A DNA stretch of 64,000 nt from Calvatia gigantea (taxonomy: Eukaryota > Basidiomycota > Agaricomycetes > Agaricales > Lycoperdaceae). A model generated the notes under the pieces. That model saw only the letters and a program-made list of their open reading frames with translations. It was not told where the DNA came from and ran no database searches. Positions 48,445-59,353 of the stretch are shown here, piece by piece. The position numbers and the translations under genes are program-made. Location: assembly GCA_025093985.1 (NCBI GenBank), contig JACAAK010000014.1, forward strand, positions 310,001 through 374,000. Reading direction: 5' to 3'. Position 1 is the first letter of the stretch; each line of letters starts with the position of its first letter.

Positions 48445-48452
48445 TATATAAG
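48445..48452 (+). promoter_or_regulatory. TATA box of methyltransferase D
   Basis: TATATAAG within ccctatataag, 81 bp before the ATG at 48533. Confidence 0.55.
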
Positions 48453-48532
48453 CGAGAGGAATTCAAGTTTTCATTTCTTCCCTATTCCAATCTCTCACTG
48501 GATAAATTCTTATCATAACCACCACTCCGACT

Positions 48533-49547
48533 ATGTTAGCCGTTGAACCTCCGACAGCTGTTGAGGCTGGATCGAAGGAGTATCGACGATATTTCGTCTC
48601 TTCTGAGGCTTCAAAAGCTTCCGGATACTTGCTTCCCGCCGACGATAAAGAGAGAGAACGGTGAGCTTGCTTACACAGTTAGAAGGAAGTGACCAAGTAT
48701 GCTTTAGTTTGGATATCCAGGGCGAAGCCATCAACGCCGTCTTTGACAATAAGCTCATTTGGGCCCCAGTGACTCTCAGGGGTGGGGACACTGTCCTCGA
48801 CAGTGGAACAGGATCTGGTATGTTATCCACCAGGTACTTCAATATCCCTCATTTACACAATATTATTACTAGGTCACTGGCTCCTCTCACTCGCAGCCCA
48901 GGTTCCACCAACGATCAACCTCCGTGGAACCGACCTCTCACCTCGCATGTTCCCACCTCCATCCCTGACACCGCCAAACGCAACCTTTGCACCTCTTTCC
49001 ATCACCTCCCTCCCCGTGGACTGGACCAACAGTCTCACAATTATTCACCAACGCCTCCTCATGGGCGCACTCCGATCTCACCAATGGAAAGCCGCTCTAT
49101 CAGAAATGTATCGTGTCCTCGTTCCAGGCGGCTGGGTCCAACTTTTCGAGATAAGCCACCTCTTTGTTTCACCCGACGAGGCCATTATCGAACACAAGGC
49201 GGTCAAGATCCGTGACGTGTTGTCTTTCGATGTCCGCCACATCGTAATTGACATTGTCGACCACCTACCCGGTTGGCTCGAAGAAGCTGGCTTCGTTAAT
49301 CTGAAAATCGAGAAGAGGGGGTTGCCTATGGGATCCTTGGGCAGGTGAATTGGGGAAGAAAGGTTTATATTCAACCATAAACGTCTGGCGTGCCATCAAG
49401 GAGCCCGTGATGAAGGAGGGTGGACTTGGGTTAGTGAAATCCGAGGAGGAGTATGATGCTGTTGTGGATGATTTTGAGAGGCTCTTTGAAGAGACACCTG
49501 AATCGTATCTCCAGTACTGGGTGTTCGTCGCACAGAAGCCCGCATAA
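48533..49547 (+). pseudogene. SAM-dependent methyltransferase, copy D (single frameshift)
   Basis: The best preserved of the right-hand copies. Three exons (MLAVEPPTAVEAGSKEYRRY; introns at 48661-48707 and 48819-48872), motif LDSGTGSGHWLL, NLRGTDLSPRMFPPPS and LVPGGWVQLFEIS all intact. One extra T at about 49338 ('ggatccttgggcagg' where ggatcttgggcagg is expected) gives GSLGR and TGA. The remaining 65 codons (KKGLYSTINVWRAIKEPVMK to QYWVFVAQKPA) follow in another frame. A single sequencing or assembly error would make it a normal gene. Confidence 0.75.
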
Positions 49548-50067
49548 GCTTAAAGTTTGAAATGCGAATGGTGATTTTCCTTGATGTCCGCTCTTAGGAC
49601 ATTCCGCCTGTGCCCAGTCCTAATCTGATGCGCCCAGTCCTAATTCGATATATCCGCTGTGCGGTACCAGATGACTGCCGTGGAAACAGTATGAATAGAA
49701 TGATACCCCGGGAAGTCTAAGGCACATGGAGAATGTTGATATCGATGCCGTCTTCGATCGTGTTAATGCCGAGCCACCAAACGTCAATGTGCCCAAGTAA
49801 TTGACGACATATCTTTAGAGATAACTTCTGACCCCCCACCAGTATCCATAATTAAGCCCCTTGTTGTCATTTCACGGGCCTGCATTGCGCGCGTGTGGTA
49901 CCCAAATCCATGGGTTGGGACCGTCTGGTGAAAGCGGAATCCTAACCCAAAATAAGGGTGAGAGCATATCCAGATTTACCTACATTATGTATCAGTGCAA
50001 GAAATTCTTCTCATGGTCTCCAGACCAATCTCTCAGATGACTTTTTATCATTACCACCACTCCTACC
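49548..50067. other. Spacer upstream of methyltransferase E
   Basis: No gene; short stretches resemble flanks of units C and D ('ccccgggaagtc' near 49707 and 47395). Confidence 0.45.
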
Positions 50068-51075
50068 ATGGCAACTCTTGAACCTCAACTGCTGTTGAGG
50101 CTGTGCTGAAGGAGTCTCAACAGTAATTTGTGTCTTCTGAGGCTTCAAGAGCTTCCGGATACTTGCTTCTGGCCGATGATCAGGAGAGAGAACAGTGGAC
50201 TTGCTCCCAACTCTGACATAGTTATAATGAATTGACAAAATGTGCTTTAGTTAGAGTATCCAAGGCAAAGCTATCAATGAGGTTTTTGATAACAAGCTTA
50301 TTTGGGCCCCAGTAACTCTCAAAGATGGGGACATTGTCCTCGATAGTGGGACAGGATCTGGTATGTAACTCATCACCAAGTTCACTATCCTTCATTTACA
50401 TGATACCATTGCTAGGTCACTGGCTCCTCTCACTCATGGCCCAAGTTCCACCAACCATTAATCTCTGTGGAACTGACCTCAGACCTCACATGTTCCCACC
50501 CCCATCTCTGACACCCCCAAATGTAACATTTGCACCTCTTTCCATCACCTCTCTCCCCACAGACTGGACCAACAGTCTTACACTTATTCATCAACACCTC
50601 CTCATGGTTGCCCTACAATTACACCAATAGAAAACTGCTTTATCCGAAATGTATCATGTCCTCATTTCAGGTGGCTGGGTCCAACTTTTTGAACTGTACC
50701 ACTTTGTTACACCTAATGAGGTCATTATGAAACACAAGGTGGTCAAGATCTATAAGTGTTATCTTTTGATGTCTACCATGTCATGATTGACATTGTTGAC
50801 CACCTACTTGGTTGGCTCACACAAACAGGCTTTACCAATTTGAAGATTGAGAAGAGAGGTCTGTCAATGGGATCTTGGGCAGGTGAGATAGGAAAGAAAG
50901 GTCTATCCTCAACCATAAACATTTGGCATGCCATCAAAGAGCCCATCATGAAGGAGGGTAGGCTCAGGCTTGTAAAAACTGAGGAAGAGTATGATGCTGT
51001 TATGGACAATCTTGAGAGGCTCTTTGAAGAGACATCTGAATCATATAACCAGTACTGGGCATTTGTCACACAGAA
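50068..51075 (+). pseudogene. SAM-dependent methyltransferase, copy E (decayed, 3' end replaced by an LTR)
   Basis: Matches copy D throughout, but with stops in exon 1 and several frameshifts. The SAM motif region reads GDIVLDSGTGSG. Most differences from D are C-to-T and G-to-A changes that remove CpG. The coding match ends at WAFVTQN (51075), where TGTTGAATC begins a retrotransposon LTR only a few codons before the expected stop. Confidence 0.85.
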
Positions 51076-51463
51076 TGTTGAATCTCAATCTGTACCACTA
51101 TGCTGGTTCATTCTATTTATAGATGAAACAGATCTAGAGAACTTCACTCTCAGAGTAAGTAATATTAGCTATAAACAATTGCTATGTTCCATCAGGAAAT
51201 AGTGTAATACCACACTTATTGTAGCTGGTTATATTGATTCATTAAATACATGCTATTGTTGCATTATGCTCTGTATATGCTACTGGTAGTAAATAGCTCA
51301 CCCTGTACCCAGGTCAAAGGGCATTTCTCCTAGGACTTCAGTATATAAACCCCATGTATTATGTGTTTATTCTTTAGACAATTCTAGTCTTCTCTTCTAC
51401 TTGTTAAACAACTTGTTATATTGAGATTGACTTTGTCCTGAGTTAACCCAATATCTACAAGCA
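51076..51463 (+). repeat. Old LTR inserted in methyltransferase E
   Basis: Starts TGTTGAATCTC and contains tatataaacccc near 51352. The start and mid-region align with the solo LTR at 59677-60234 read on the minus strand ('ctatttata-a-tgaaac', 'atgctactggtag'). The end is set at ...caagca because a primer-binding-site-like sequence follows (gttgtgatatcaaagg, resembling TGGTATCAGAGC with G-to-A decay). The duplicate is at 58966-59353. Confidence 0.6.
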
Positions 51464-52385
51464 GTTGTGATATCAAAGGGGACTCCTTCTCAAAGGCTTA
51501 AGAATATCAAAGTATTCTAACTACTTTGTATATTCTTATGTCTAAGATCAGAGGTCTTTGTCCTTCAAAAGATAACTCTTATAACATCTTATAAAGTAAA
51601 CTTAATAGTTCAGAGGTAACATCTTAGGTTCAGATTATAAGAGAGTGTTTGTTATGGTTTTTTACTGATCACATCATACTCTGTCACTGTCTGCATTTCT
51701 ATACTGCTAGTCTATCTGTTTCACCTATTCCTGTTGTTATGATCGGGTTACGTGGGATATCAGCTGAAGGTTAGCTACCAGGTGACGTTGGGTGAGAATG
51801 TACAGGGCAGGTGAATTTGGACAAGTATGAGATTTGGACTCAGTGGCTTCAATGTATATGTTGTGCCTTTCTGCTATCGCTGAAGTCTGTATTTCAGGAG
51901 GGAGTAGGGTCAGAGGGTTGGAGGAACAGAGACCAGGAGGAACAGGATCAGAGGGCATAATTGTGGTTGATAATCAGACTAAGGATTTACAAGTATGGGA
52001 ACTAGGTTTATATACTAGTCTGAAAAGCGGGAAGTACGAAAGTAATGGTGAATGAAGAATGGATGGCCGCTGATGGCAGCTGCCTAACAAGACACCGGGA
52101 TCAAGTTCTAACTATAAGGTAATAGTGGAGAAGTTGAAGGGGATAGAGATTAATGTAGAAAACAGGATATCGGCCCAACTGACAGAAAGAATGAAGAGCA
52201 TTCCAATGCAGCTAGAGTGTGCAGGTCATGACAGTATCCCCCTATTAGGGCTGAGCCTTCGAGGCCATGAAATCGAACCGTGGGAATCTCCAATTAGACT
52301 TTTGATGGTGCATGTAAATTCTGTTACCTTGGAAGTTTTATGGTCCCATTCTCTTACTCTAACTACCACCACCTCAACTACTACC
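51464..52385. other. Nested LTR remnants, no gene
   Basis: Includes the truncated LTR above and, further right, a 'tatataaac' motif readable on the minus strand near 52012, possibly the 3' LTR of the minus-strand pol element. Ends not resolved. Confidence 0.4.
51650..51734 (+). repeat. Truncated LTR related to 58479-58785
   Basis: Begins tgttatgg and follows the first 85 bp of the 58479 LTR with many substitutions ('actgatca', 'ctgtttca-ctattc'). It then breaks at a second TGTTATG start (51735), suggesting nested LTRs. Duplicated at 59540-59624. Confidence 0.5.
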
Positions 52386-53572
52386 ATGTCCAGCCCCATC
52401 AAGAAAACTGCCACAGAGAAATGGGCCGAGCTGGAGGCCATGTGCAAATGCAAGTGGCTTGAGCTGGAAAGGCAGGAGGAGGCAGAGTGGCAGACTGAAT
52501 ACAAGCTGTGCAAATTGGAGGAGAGTGAGGAGTGAGAGAGGCAAGAATGGGCGGAACGAGAAGCACAGGAAAAGAAGGAGCAGGAGGAGCAAGAGGAGCA
52601 GGAGAGAAAGGAACACGAGGAATGAGAGGCACAGGAGGAGGAGCAATGTGAGGAGTTGACATGGGCAAGTAAATGTGAAGGAAAATGTAAGGCCGCTGAT
52701 GAAGTGGATAAGAAGATAGCAGCCAAGAAATGATGTCAACAGAAGATTATGAGGCAGTGGGTTGGGAAAGTGCTGCCATCATTGAAAAGGAAACATGTCA
52801 ATGAAGAATCAGATTCCAGAGGCAAGCCTGACCCAAACTGAAGGGAATCAGGCGAGGATGAGCAACTAGTGGTTGACGGAAAGAAGGTCAAGATGGGTGG
52901 CCCTAATAAGTGTGAGCGATGTCTCGACAATGGCAATCCTTGTACAATCAGGGAGTCAACATCAAGGTAAGTGGTACTTAGCCTCCCAGTGATTGTGCTA
53001 ATGGCTGTTCTAGTTGCAAGGTCACCAAGTGCCTTGAATGTTCACTGTCAAAGAAGGCCTGTCATCTTCCATCTACTCATCGTCGGCTGAACCCTGTTGC
53101 TACCCAAGGACCTTGGATCAGCAATGATCAACTCGCAGCTCTCCTTACTCACCAAAATGATATCCTGGAGAGGATCGCATCTATTATGGAGGATCAGGGG
53201 GTGAGGATGGATAGGCTGATTGTGATTGGAGAGGAGCAGTTGCTATGGCTGGAGTGGGTGAATGAGCTTGGAAGGAATGTTGAGGCTACAGTCATTAAGA
53301 ATGGTGGGTATCAGTACAGCATTGGACTGATGGTTCAGAATGTGATGGATGCCCAGGGACTGGCTGACAATGACAATGACGACAAGGATGACAATGAGGA
53401 GGTGGGCCCATCAGGCAAAACCCAGGAGGAAATGGAGGTAGTAATGGAGATGGAGGAAGACAATGGAAACAAGAGTGAAGAGAAAAAGGAGGAAGAAGTG
53501 GACAAGGAGAAAGTAGCAGAGGTAGAGGGAGAAGTAGAGGAAGTGGCTGAGTCAGGTGAAGCTGCCCAGTGA
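52386..53572 (+). pseudogene. Zinc-cluster/coiled-coil ORF convergent with pol, copy 1
   Basis: From MSSPIKKTATEKW the frame carries four premature stops, all TGA where Arg CGA would fit (after EESEE, EHEE, IAAKK, KPDPN). The N-terminal half is a Glu/Lys/Arg-rich coiled coil. A zinc-cluster-like arrangement follows: CERCLDNGNPC, then a 46-nt GT-AG intron (about 52971-53014), then CKVTKCLECSLSKKAC. The C-terminal part (from MEDQGVRMDRL, 53186) is open for 128 codons with a strongly acidic tail. The Cys spacing recalls Zn(II)2Cys6 and similar DNA-binding modules. It lies on the strand opposite to pol and converges on it. Real function unknown; it may be captured by, or associated with, the retrotransposon. 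Confidence 0.6.
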
Positions 53573-53692
53573 TCCACAGCCGTCTTCTCCTTGTATTTTG
53601 GACTTTACATAAATTTGATAATTGATAATGAGCAATAAACTGATTTGTCTGTCTGTAAATGAAGTGTGAAAGAAATTTAAGTAAGGAAAGAA

Positions 53693-56600
53693 TCATAGAG
53701 TGTTCAAAGGTCCAGGCTTAGAAGGATAAGAGGAATGAAAGTCTGCAAGAAGTTCAGCTGCATGTGCTAGCTCAGTAGCAGGTAACCAGGAAGACTCTTC
53801 TTTAGTGTCTTCATAACTTAACCAGATAACTTTGTACAAAAGCTTGCAAGCTCGACATCAATTGATTTTCGAGTCAACGATGTGAGCAATTTCATACTCC
53901 AGTTCACCTTCAACTGCGACAGGTGGGGGAGGCAGCTCAGAGCAGCTGTTGAAGGTGTTGGTTGTGGCAGGTTCTAGCATAGAGACATGGAAAACTGGGT
54001 AAATGGCACAAAGTGAGTCAGGAAGTCTGAGAGTGAATGAAACGGAACCAGGTTGTGCTATAATCTCATAAGGACCAAGATACTTCTCAGAGAGCTTTTT
54101 GGATGGCTGAGTTGTGCAGAAGAACTTGGCCTTGACAAAGACTTTCTGACCAATGGTGAAGTCAGGTGAAGGAAGTCTGCGGGCGTCAGCAGATGTCTGG
54201 TAACATCCTTGAGCAAGTTTGATCTCAGCCTTTAGCATGTTATGGAGTTCATTGAGGTCGACAACAAATTGTCGGGCCCACCTAGAAGCTAAATCTCTCT
54301 TGGGGTAAACTGTGATGTTTGGGTGATAACTCTTGTTAGCGAAGAATGGAGAAACACCAGTCGTGGCACTAGGAGCATTGTTGTAAGTGAACTCAGCTAG
54401 TGGAAGTAATTCTGCCCAGTTGTCCTGCTGATAATTGCAGTAGACACAAATGTATTGCTCGAGGGTCTGGTTGGTCCGTTCAGTCTGTCTGTCACCTTCA
54501 GGGTAATAACCTGAAGTGAAATACAGCTTCATGTCCAGTGCTCTTCCAAGCAACCGGAAGAAGTGCAAGACAAACTCAGAGCTACAATCGGACATGATGT
54601 GTTCAGGAACACTATGCTTTGAGAATACATGAATGATGAATAGTCGGGCCAACTCGGCTGATGTGATCGTGTTGTGGATAGGAATGAACAGGGATTGTTT
54701 GGTGAGTCTGTTGATGATAATGAGGATAGTATCGAACTCAGAGGAGGTAGGGAGCTTCTCAATGAAGTCCATAGAGATAGAGTTCCAGGGTCGTTCAGGG
54801 ATGGGAAGTTGCTTGAGAAGTCCGTATGGCCTGTGGCACTGCAGTTTAGATTGCATACAAGTGACACATAACTTACAGAAGTCCTTGACAGCTGACTGGA
54901 TGTTGGGCCAAGTGTAGTCTCTGTGGATGAGTTTGAGAGTCTTGTTCTGACCAAAGTGGCCAGAGAGGATGTGATCACATTTGTACTATAAGACTCAAAG
55001 TTGTAACTTGTTAGCATCAGGAATGTAGATCCTGTCATTAAGGCAGAGAAACCCAGCCGAGTTGATGGACCATTGTCCTTCTGGTTTAACTATGTGAGCG
55101 GCTGTGGATGGGTCAAGCAGGAGAGCTGAGAGGATATCAGAGTGGAGTTGATCAAGGTCAATGATCATGGCTGCATGAAGGGAAAGGGCATATAGGTATG
55201 TAGTGTGGACAGAGGCTGAAAGCTGTTCATGAGTAAAGATAGGTCTGAAGTTGTGAGGATTGACCGTAGTATAGTCATTATTCCCCCTTTTAGAGTAGAC
55301 GTCCCATTGTCTAGTAAGAGTGTTGGGTTTTGTCCCTAGTTGGCCAGGGTGAAAGTGAATCATGAGGTTGAACTGGGAGAGGAACTTGGACCAGCAGGCT
55401 TGGCAGCGGGTGAGGATTTTCGTGGTACAGAAGTATTCTAGGTTCTTGTGATCAGTAACAACATCAATCGCAAGAGGGGTACCTTCAAAGTAGTGCTGTC
55501 AAATCCTGAAAGCTTCAAATATAGCCAGGAGTTCCTTGTCATGGGTATCATAATTCAGCTCAGCCAGACTGAAAGTGTGGGAGTGGAATGCCATGGGGTG
55601 AACTTCACCATCCTCAGTAATGAGGGAGAGGATGGCTGCTAGCACATAGTCAGATGTGTCAGTCTCGACAATGATCTGAGCGTTGGGTATCCAGTGAGTG
55701 AGGACAGGTGCTGAGATAAAGGCGTCCTTCAATGATCTGAAAGCTTCTCGACAGTCATGGCCGAACTTCCACACCATGTCCTTTTGGGTGAGGTGGGTCA
55801 GTAGGATGATGATATCAGAGTAGTTGTAGATAAAGCAATGGTAGAAGTTGGTGAAGCTGAGGAAGGACCATATGTTCTTGACCTTCTTTGGTTCGGGCCA
55901 GTCCTGGATGATCTTGACCTTTTCCTTAGACATTCTGAGACCTTCAGGGGAGAGGATGTATCCAAGGTATTCAACAGTATCGGATTTGAACTCACACTTA
56001 TCCACATGGGCATAGAGGCCATGTTTGCAGAGCCACTTTAATATATCCTTAACCTGCTTGCGGTGGTTGCTGAGGTTGTCAGAGTAGATGAGGATATTGT
56101 CAAGATAGACCATAATGCAAACATCTAGGAGATCCTTGAAGATGTCATTCATGAACCACTAGAAAGCAGCAGGTGCATTAGTGAGGCTGAAGGGCATAAC
56201 AAGCCATTTGAACAAGCTGTAGCAGGTTCAAAAGGCCGTCTTCCATTCATCACTAGCCACAATGCGAATGAGGTGGTAAGCATGGCAGAGGTCGATCTTG
56301 GTGTAAATGTGGGCTTTGTATGGAGAGTTGAGTAGGTCAGATATAAGTGGAAGAGGATAGTGGTCCTTCTTCATGATACAGTTGAGACCTTGGAAGTCGA
56401 TACAGAGTTGGAGGGAGCCATCCTTCTTCTTGACAAAAAGGACCAGAGCTCCATGAGGGGAGTTGAAAGGGTGGATGAAGCCAATGGCAAGGTTTTCCTC
56501 AATGAATTTATGGAGGGCCTCCAGTTCAGTCTGGGACAGAGAGTAGATGGTACTAACAGGAGGTTGGCCACCTTCTTCCAGATTGATTTGGAGGTCATAG

Positions 56601-57404
56601 GGTCTATGTTTGGCAAGTATGTTGGCCTTTGCTTTACTAAAAACATCGGCAAACTCGCAATATACTTTGGGAATGTTAGCCCAATCATCAGGTTTCTCAT
56701 TGATGGTGGCCGAAGCAGCTGACATTGACAGGTCGTTGAGGTTAAGGCTAAATTGAACTGAACCAGGAATGTGCATGGCGTACAGGAATGCAACAGCATT
56801 CACCAGGAAGATATGGGGATGCATGGAGCCAGAGGGTGGAGAGGACTGTGGATCTATGGGAGTGGGTGTAGCTGAAATGGGCGCCAAAGAGTGTGTGGAT
56901 GCAGCAGAGGCAGTCACAACACATGGAGGAGTGACAGGATTTTCAAGCTGTGGTGGTCAGAAAGTAATACTGCCCAAGGCCCAGTCAATTAACAGATTAT
57001 AGTAGGTGAGCCAGTTGTATCCCAGAACCATGGAGCAAGAAGAGTTGAGTCTAGTGATGAAGAAGTCCAGAGTCATAGATTCACCACAGCCAAAGGTGAC
57101 AGGGATTTTCGCAAGTTCAGTAATAAAAGCACTAGAAGAACTGTCGAAAAGACAGAGCTCAACAGGAGGAATGGGTGAGGTCAGGAGGTCATGAGAGCAG
57201 ATAAAGTCAATATCCATGAAGCAGTGTGTAGAGCCACTATCAATGAGGGCCATGAAATGGATATTGGAGGGGGAGCGGATGAGTGAGGAGAAGATAGACA
57301 GTTGAAAAGAGTTGGGATCAGAAAGAGCAGATACGTTGAGTTGGAAACACTCTGTGGCACAAGTGAGTACAATGCAGTCCTCAGCTAGTGCAGAGTCTTG
57401 AGGA
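53693..57404 (-). mobile_element. Ty3/gypsy chromovirus pol, copy 1 (5' truncated, decayed)
   Basis: Read on the minus strand: aspartic protease ([11 protein letters not shown], about 57250-57215), reverse transcriptase (PFNSPHGALVLFVKKKDGSL; catalytic box YLDNILIY instead of YLDD), RNase H (IVETDTSDYVLAAIL, LNYDTHDKELLAI), integrase (zinc finger CKLCVTC; core MDFIEKL, SDCSSEF, QTERTNQTLE) and a C-terminal chromodomain-like segment (YKVIWLSYEDTKEESSWLP). Stops include TAG for Gln in AAFQWF and TGA for Arg after WKTAF and at the chromodomain start, all explainable as C-to-T. Gag and the 5' LTR are absent; at about 57404 it abuts the younger insertion. Inactive. Confidence 0.88.
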
Positions 57405-57473
57405 CCGCTACTTAGTTTCCCGAACTCTTATCAGAGTTCCTGTCGACACCCCAGACAAAGATACTAGCCAAAC

Positions 57474-58460
57474 ATGTCCTCCCAAGCCAATCGCATCTCT
57501 ATCAACTCCCTCATCCACCCCAACCCGACCACAATTTCCTCAGTCCCTCTCCCAAAGCCAGGCAATAGTCAAGCACCCGCACCCCAAGGCACCCGTTACA
57601 ATCTCGCAACAACCCCGTCCCCAGCACAAGGACTCCTCGAGGCCCTCCTCAAAGATGTCAACAAAGCCACGAACGATGAAGTAGAAACAATCATGGCCCA
57701 AAACAAACGACTCGCAGTAAACCGCCATATCACCCTCGCCACCGCTTGCATCACCTTCGCGGACATGTATGCCGGATTCGCCAACGCATCGTCCTCCACT
57801 AGCCAGCACATCCCCGCCATCTTCCGCGCGTTGGAGTTATCCACCCTCACGCCTAGCGAACAGAATCGAGTTCATAGCCTTCAGAATCGTGTTGACCTCG
57901 CTCTAGAGGTATTCAACCACCTCGATATCGCCGACATCTTCCTAGAGCTCGCAGACGTCGCTATGAACTTACTAGGACGCAACAAGACCACAGAAGACCC
58001 AGACATCGATCAACTCGTTACGCGCATCGGAATCACTCTCGCTGACCTACACACCACCATCTGTTCTCCACCAACCAAACGAGCAGATACGCCCATGGAT
58101 GAAGAAACCACCGTCTCAATGAAGGAGGAAGTCAATGCACTCCGACGATTCATAAAGACCATCACCCCACCACAGATCGTGTCAGTTTTTCTCCCACCAA
58201 CAAGATTCCGCAGTGTACTACCAGGCCAAGAAAAGGACCAACATTATTGGAACGCGATAGTCAAGAGCTATTGGGACAACTCAACCGTCACCAAGTTCCC
58301 CTTCAACGGAGTCCCAGTCCCTATCCGTCAAGATGGCCGCAGCCACTTGCCCGTCTTCTTTGCATGCTCCAACGAAGGAAAGTACCTCATCGGGGCCACC
58401 AAGAAAGCCCTCGCCACAGCCATAGTCAATGGAGAGTTCGACGAACTTCCTGAGGCATGA
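57474..58460 (+). CDS. Hypothetical 328-residue ORF of a younger LTR insertion
   Basis: Single uninterrupted frame, MSSQANRISINSLIHPNPTT to GEFDELPEA. Pro/Ser/Thr-rich N-terminus, then a mainly helical middle (residues about 60-170) and a globular-looking C-terminal part with WNAIVKSYWDNSTVTKFPFN. No zinc knuckle, protease or RT motif. CpG frequency is normal, unlike the decayed pol on its left and the duplicated block on its right. It stops 18 bp before an LTR (58479) with a purine-rich cggaggg in between, the position expected of the last ORF of an LTR element. Could be a Gag-like protein of a deleted element or a captured gene. Family not recognised. Confidence 0.55.
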   Translation: MSSQANRISINSLIHPNPTTISSVPLPKPGNSQAPAPQGTRYNLATTPSPAQGLLEALLKDVNKATNDEVETIMAQNKRLAVNRHITLATACITFADMYAGFANASSSTSQHIPAIFRALELSTLTPSEQNRVHSLQNRVDLALEVFNHLDIADIFLELADVAMNLLGRNKTTEDPDIDQLVTRIGITLADLHTTICSPPTKRADTPMDEETTVSMKEEVNALRRFIKTITPPQIVSVFLPPTRFRSVLPGQEKDQHYWNAIVKSYWDNSTVTKFPFNGVPVPIRQDGRSHLPVFFACSNEGKYLIGATKKALATAIVNGEFDELPEA

Positions 58461-58478
58461 AGTCTAATCGGAGGGTAT

Positions 58479-58785
58479 TGTTATGAGTTTTCACTGATCA
58501 TAACGAGTTCCGTGCTATTCTACATTCCTAACTATCTGCGTACCTGTTTCAGTTATTCTAGTCCAGCGTTCTCCGATGATATGACTCGTACCAACTGCTA
58601 CGCCTTGACCGGACGTTTCATGTAGTTATTCCATCCGTTCAACCGGATAGATCTAGACGTATTTAAGCGTACATACACCCTGTTGTATTCGGTACGCTTA
58701 ACCACCTTTGTTCTCTTTCCCTTACTCGCCCTCAAGACTTAGCCAGAGCTGCAACCTGAGGTCTAAACCGACTAAGGTCGTAACA
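58479..58785 (+). repeat. LTR (307 bp) of the younger insertion
   Basis: TGTTATGAG at the start and CGTAACA at the end give TGTTA/TAACA inverted termini. Contains tatttaag (about 58659-58666) and pyrimidine-rich sequence after it. Preceded by a purine tract (58469-58475), so it looks like a 3' LTR. The right flank enters methyltransferase sequence at 'gaaag', equivalent to 50896-50900. No 5' LTR partner in the window. Confidence 0.7.
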
Positions 58786-58965
58786 GAAAGGTCTATCCTC
58801 AACCATAAACATTTGGCATGCCATCAAAGAGCCCATCATGAAGGAGGGTAGGCTCAGGCTTGTAAAAACTGAGGAAGAGTATGATGCTGTTATGGACAAT
58901 CTTGAGAGGCTCTTTGAAGAGACATCTGAATCATATAACCAGTACTGGGCATTTGTCACACAGAA
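58786..58965 (+). pseudogene. Methyltransferase fragment, copy F
   Basis: C-terminal piece identical in plan to the end of copy E (STINIWHAIKEPIMKEGRLR), cut on the left by the LTR at 58785 and on the right by the LTR at 58966. Part of the duplicated 4.1-kb block, so not an independent gene. Confidence 0.85.
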
Positions 58966-59353
58966 TGTTGAATCTCAATCTGTACCACTATGGTGGTTCA
59001 TTCTATTTATAGATGAAACAGATCTAGAGAACTTCACTCTCAGAGTAAGTAATATTAGCTATAAACAATTGCTATGTTCCATCAGGAAATAGTGTAATAC
59101 CACACTTATTGTAGCTGGTTATATTGATTCATTAAATACATGCTATTGTTGCATTATGCTCTGTATATGCTACTGGTAGTAAATAGCTTACCCTGTACCC
59201 AGGTCAAAGGGCATTTCTCCTAGGACTTCAGTATATAAACCCCATGTATTATGTGTTTATTCTTTAGACAATTCTAGTCTTCTCTTCTACTTGTTAAACA
59301 ACTTGTTATATTGAGATTGACTTTGTCCTGAGTCAACCCAATATCTACAAGCA
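58966..59353 (+). repeat. Duplicate of the old LTR
   Basis: Offset of exactly 7890 bp from 51076-51463 at both ends, differing by only a few bases. Confidence 0.7.

Larger units (their letters stand above)
47440..49600. repeat. Tandem methyltransferase unit D
   Basis: Direct repeat of unit C. The upstream 1 kb (47440-48530) is diverged but colinear with 45190-46227. No gene is supported in that upstream part. Confidence 0.7.
50896..54994. repeat. 4.1-kb duplicated block, copy 1
   Basis: Near-identical to 58786-63447 (less the 558-bp solo LTR and one TSD in the latter). It includes the methyltransferase E tail, old LTR, zinc-cluster ORF and integrase part of pol. Shared premature stops show duplication after decay began; most remaining differences are transitions at CpG sites. 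Confidence 0.9.

Noticed and set aside
52226..52739. Minus-strand Ser- and Leu-rich open frames opposite the zinc-cluster ORF (also at 60679-61192)
   Set aside because: Low-complexity shadows of the Glu/Lys/Arg-rich coiled-coil codons on the plus strand.
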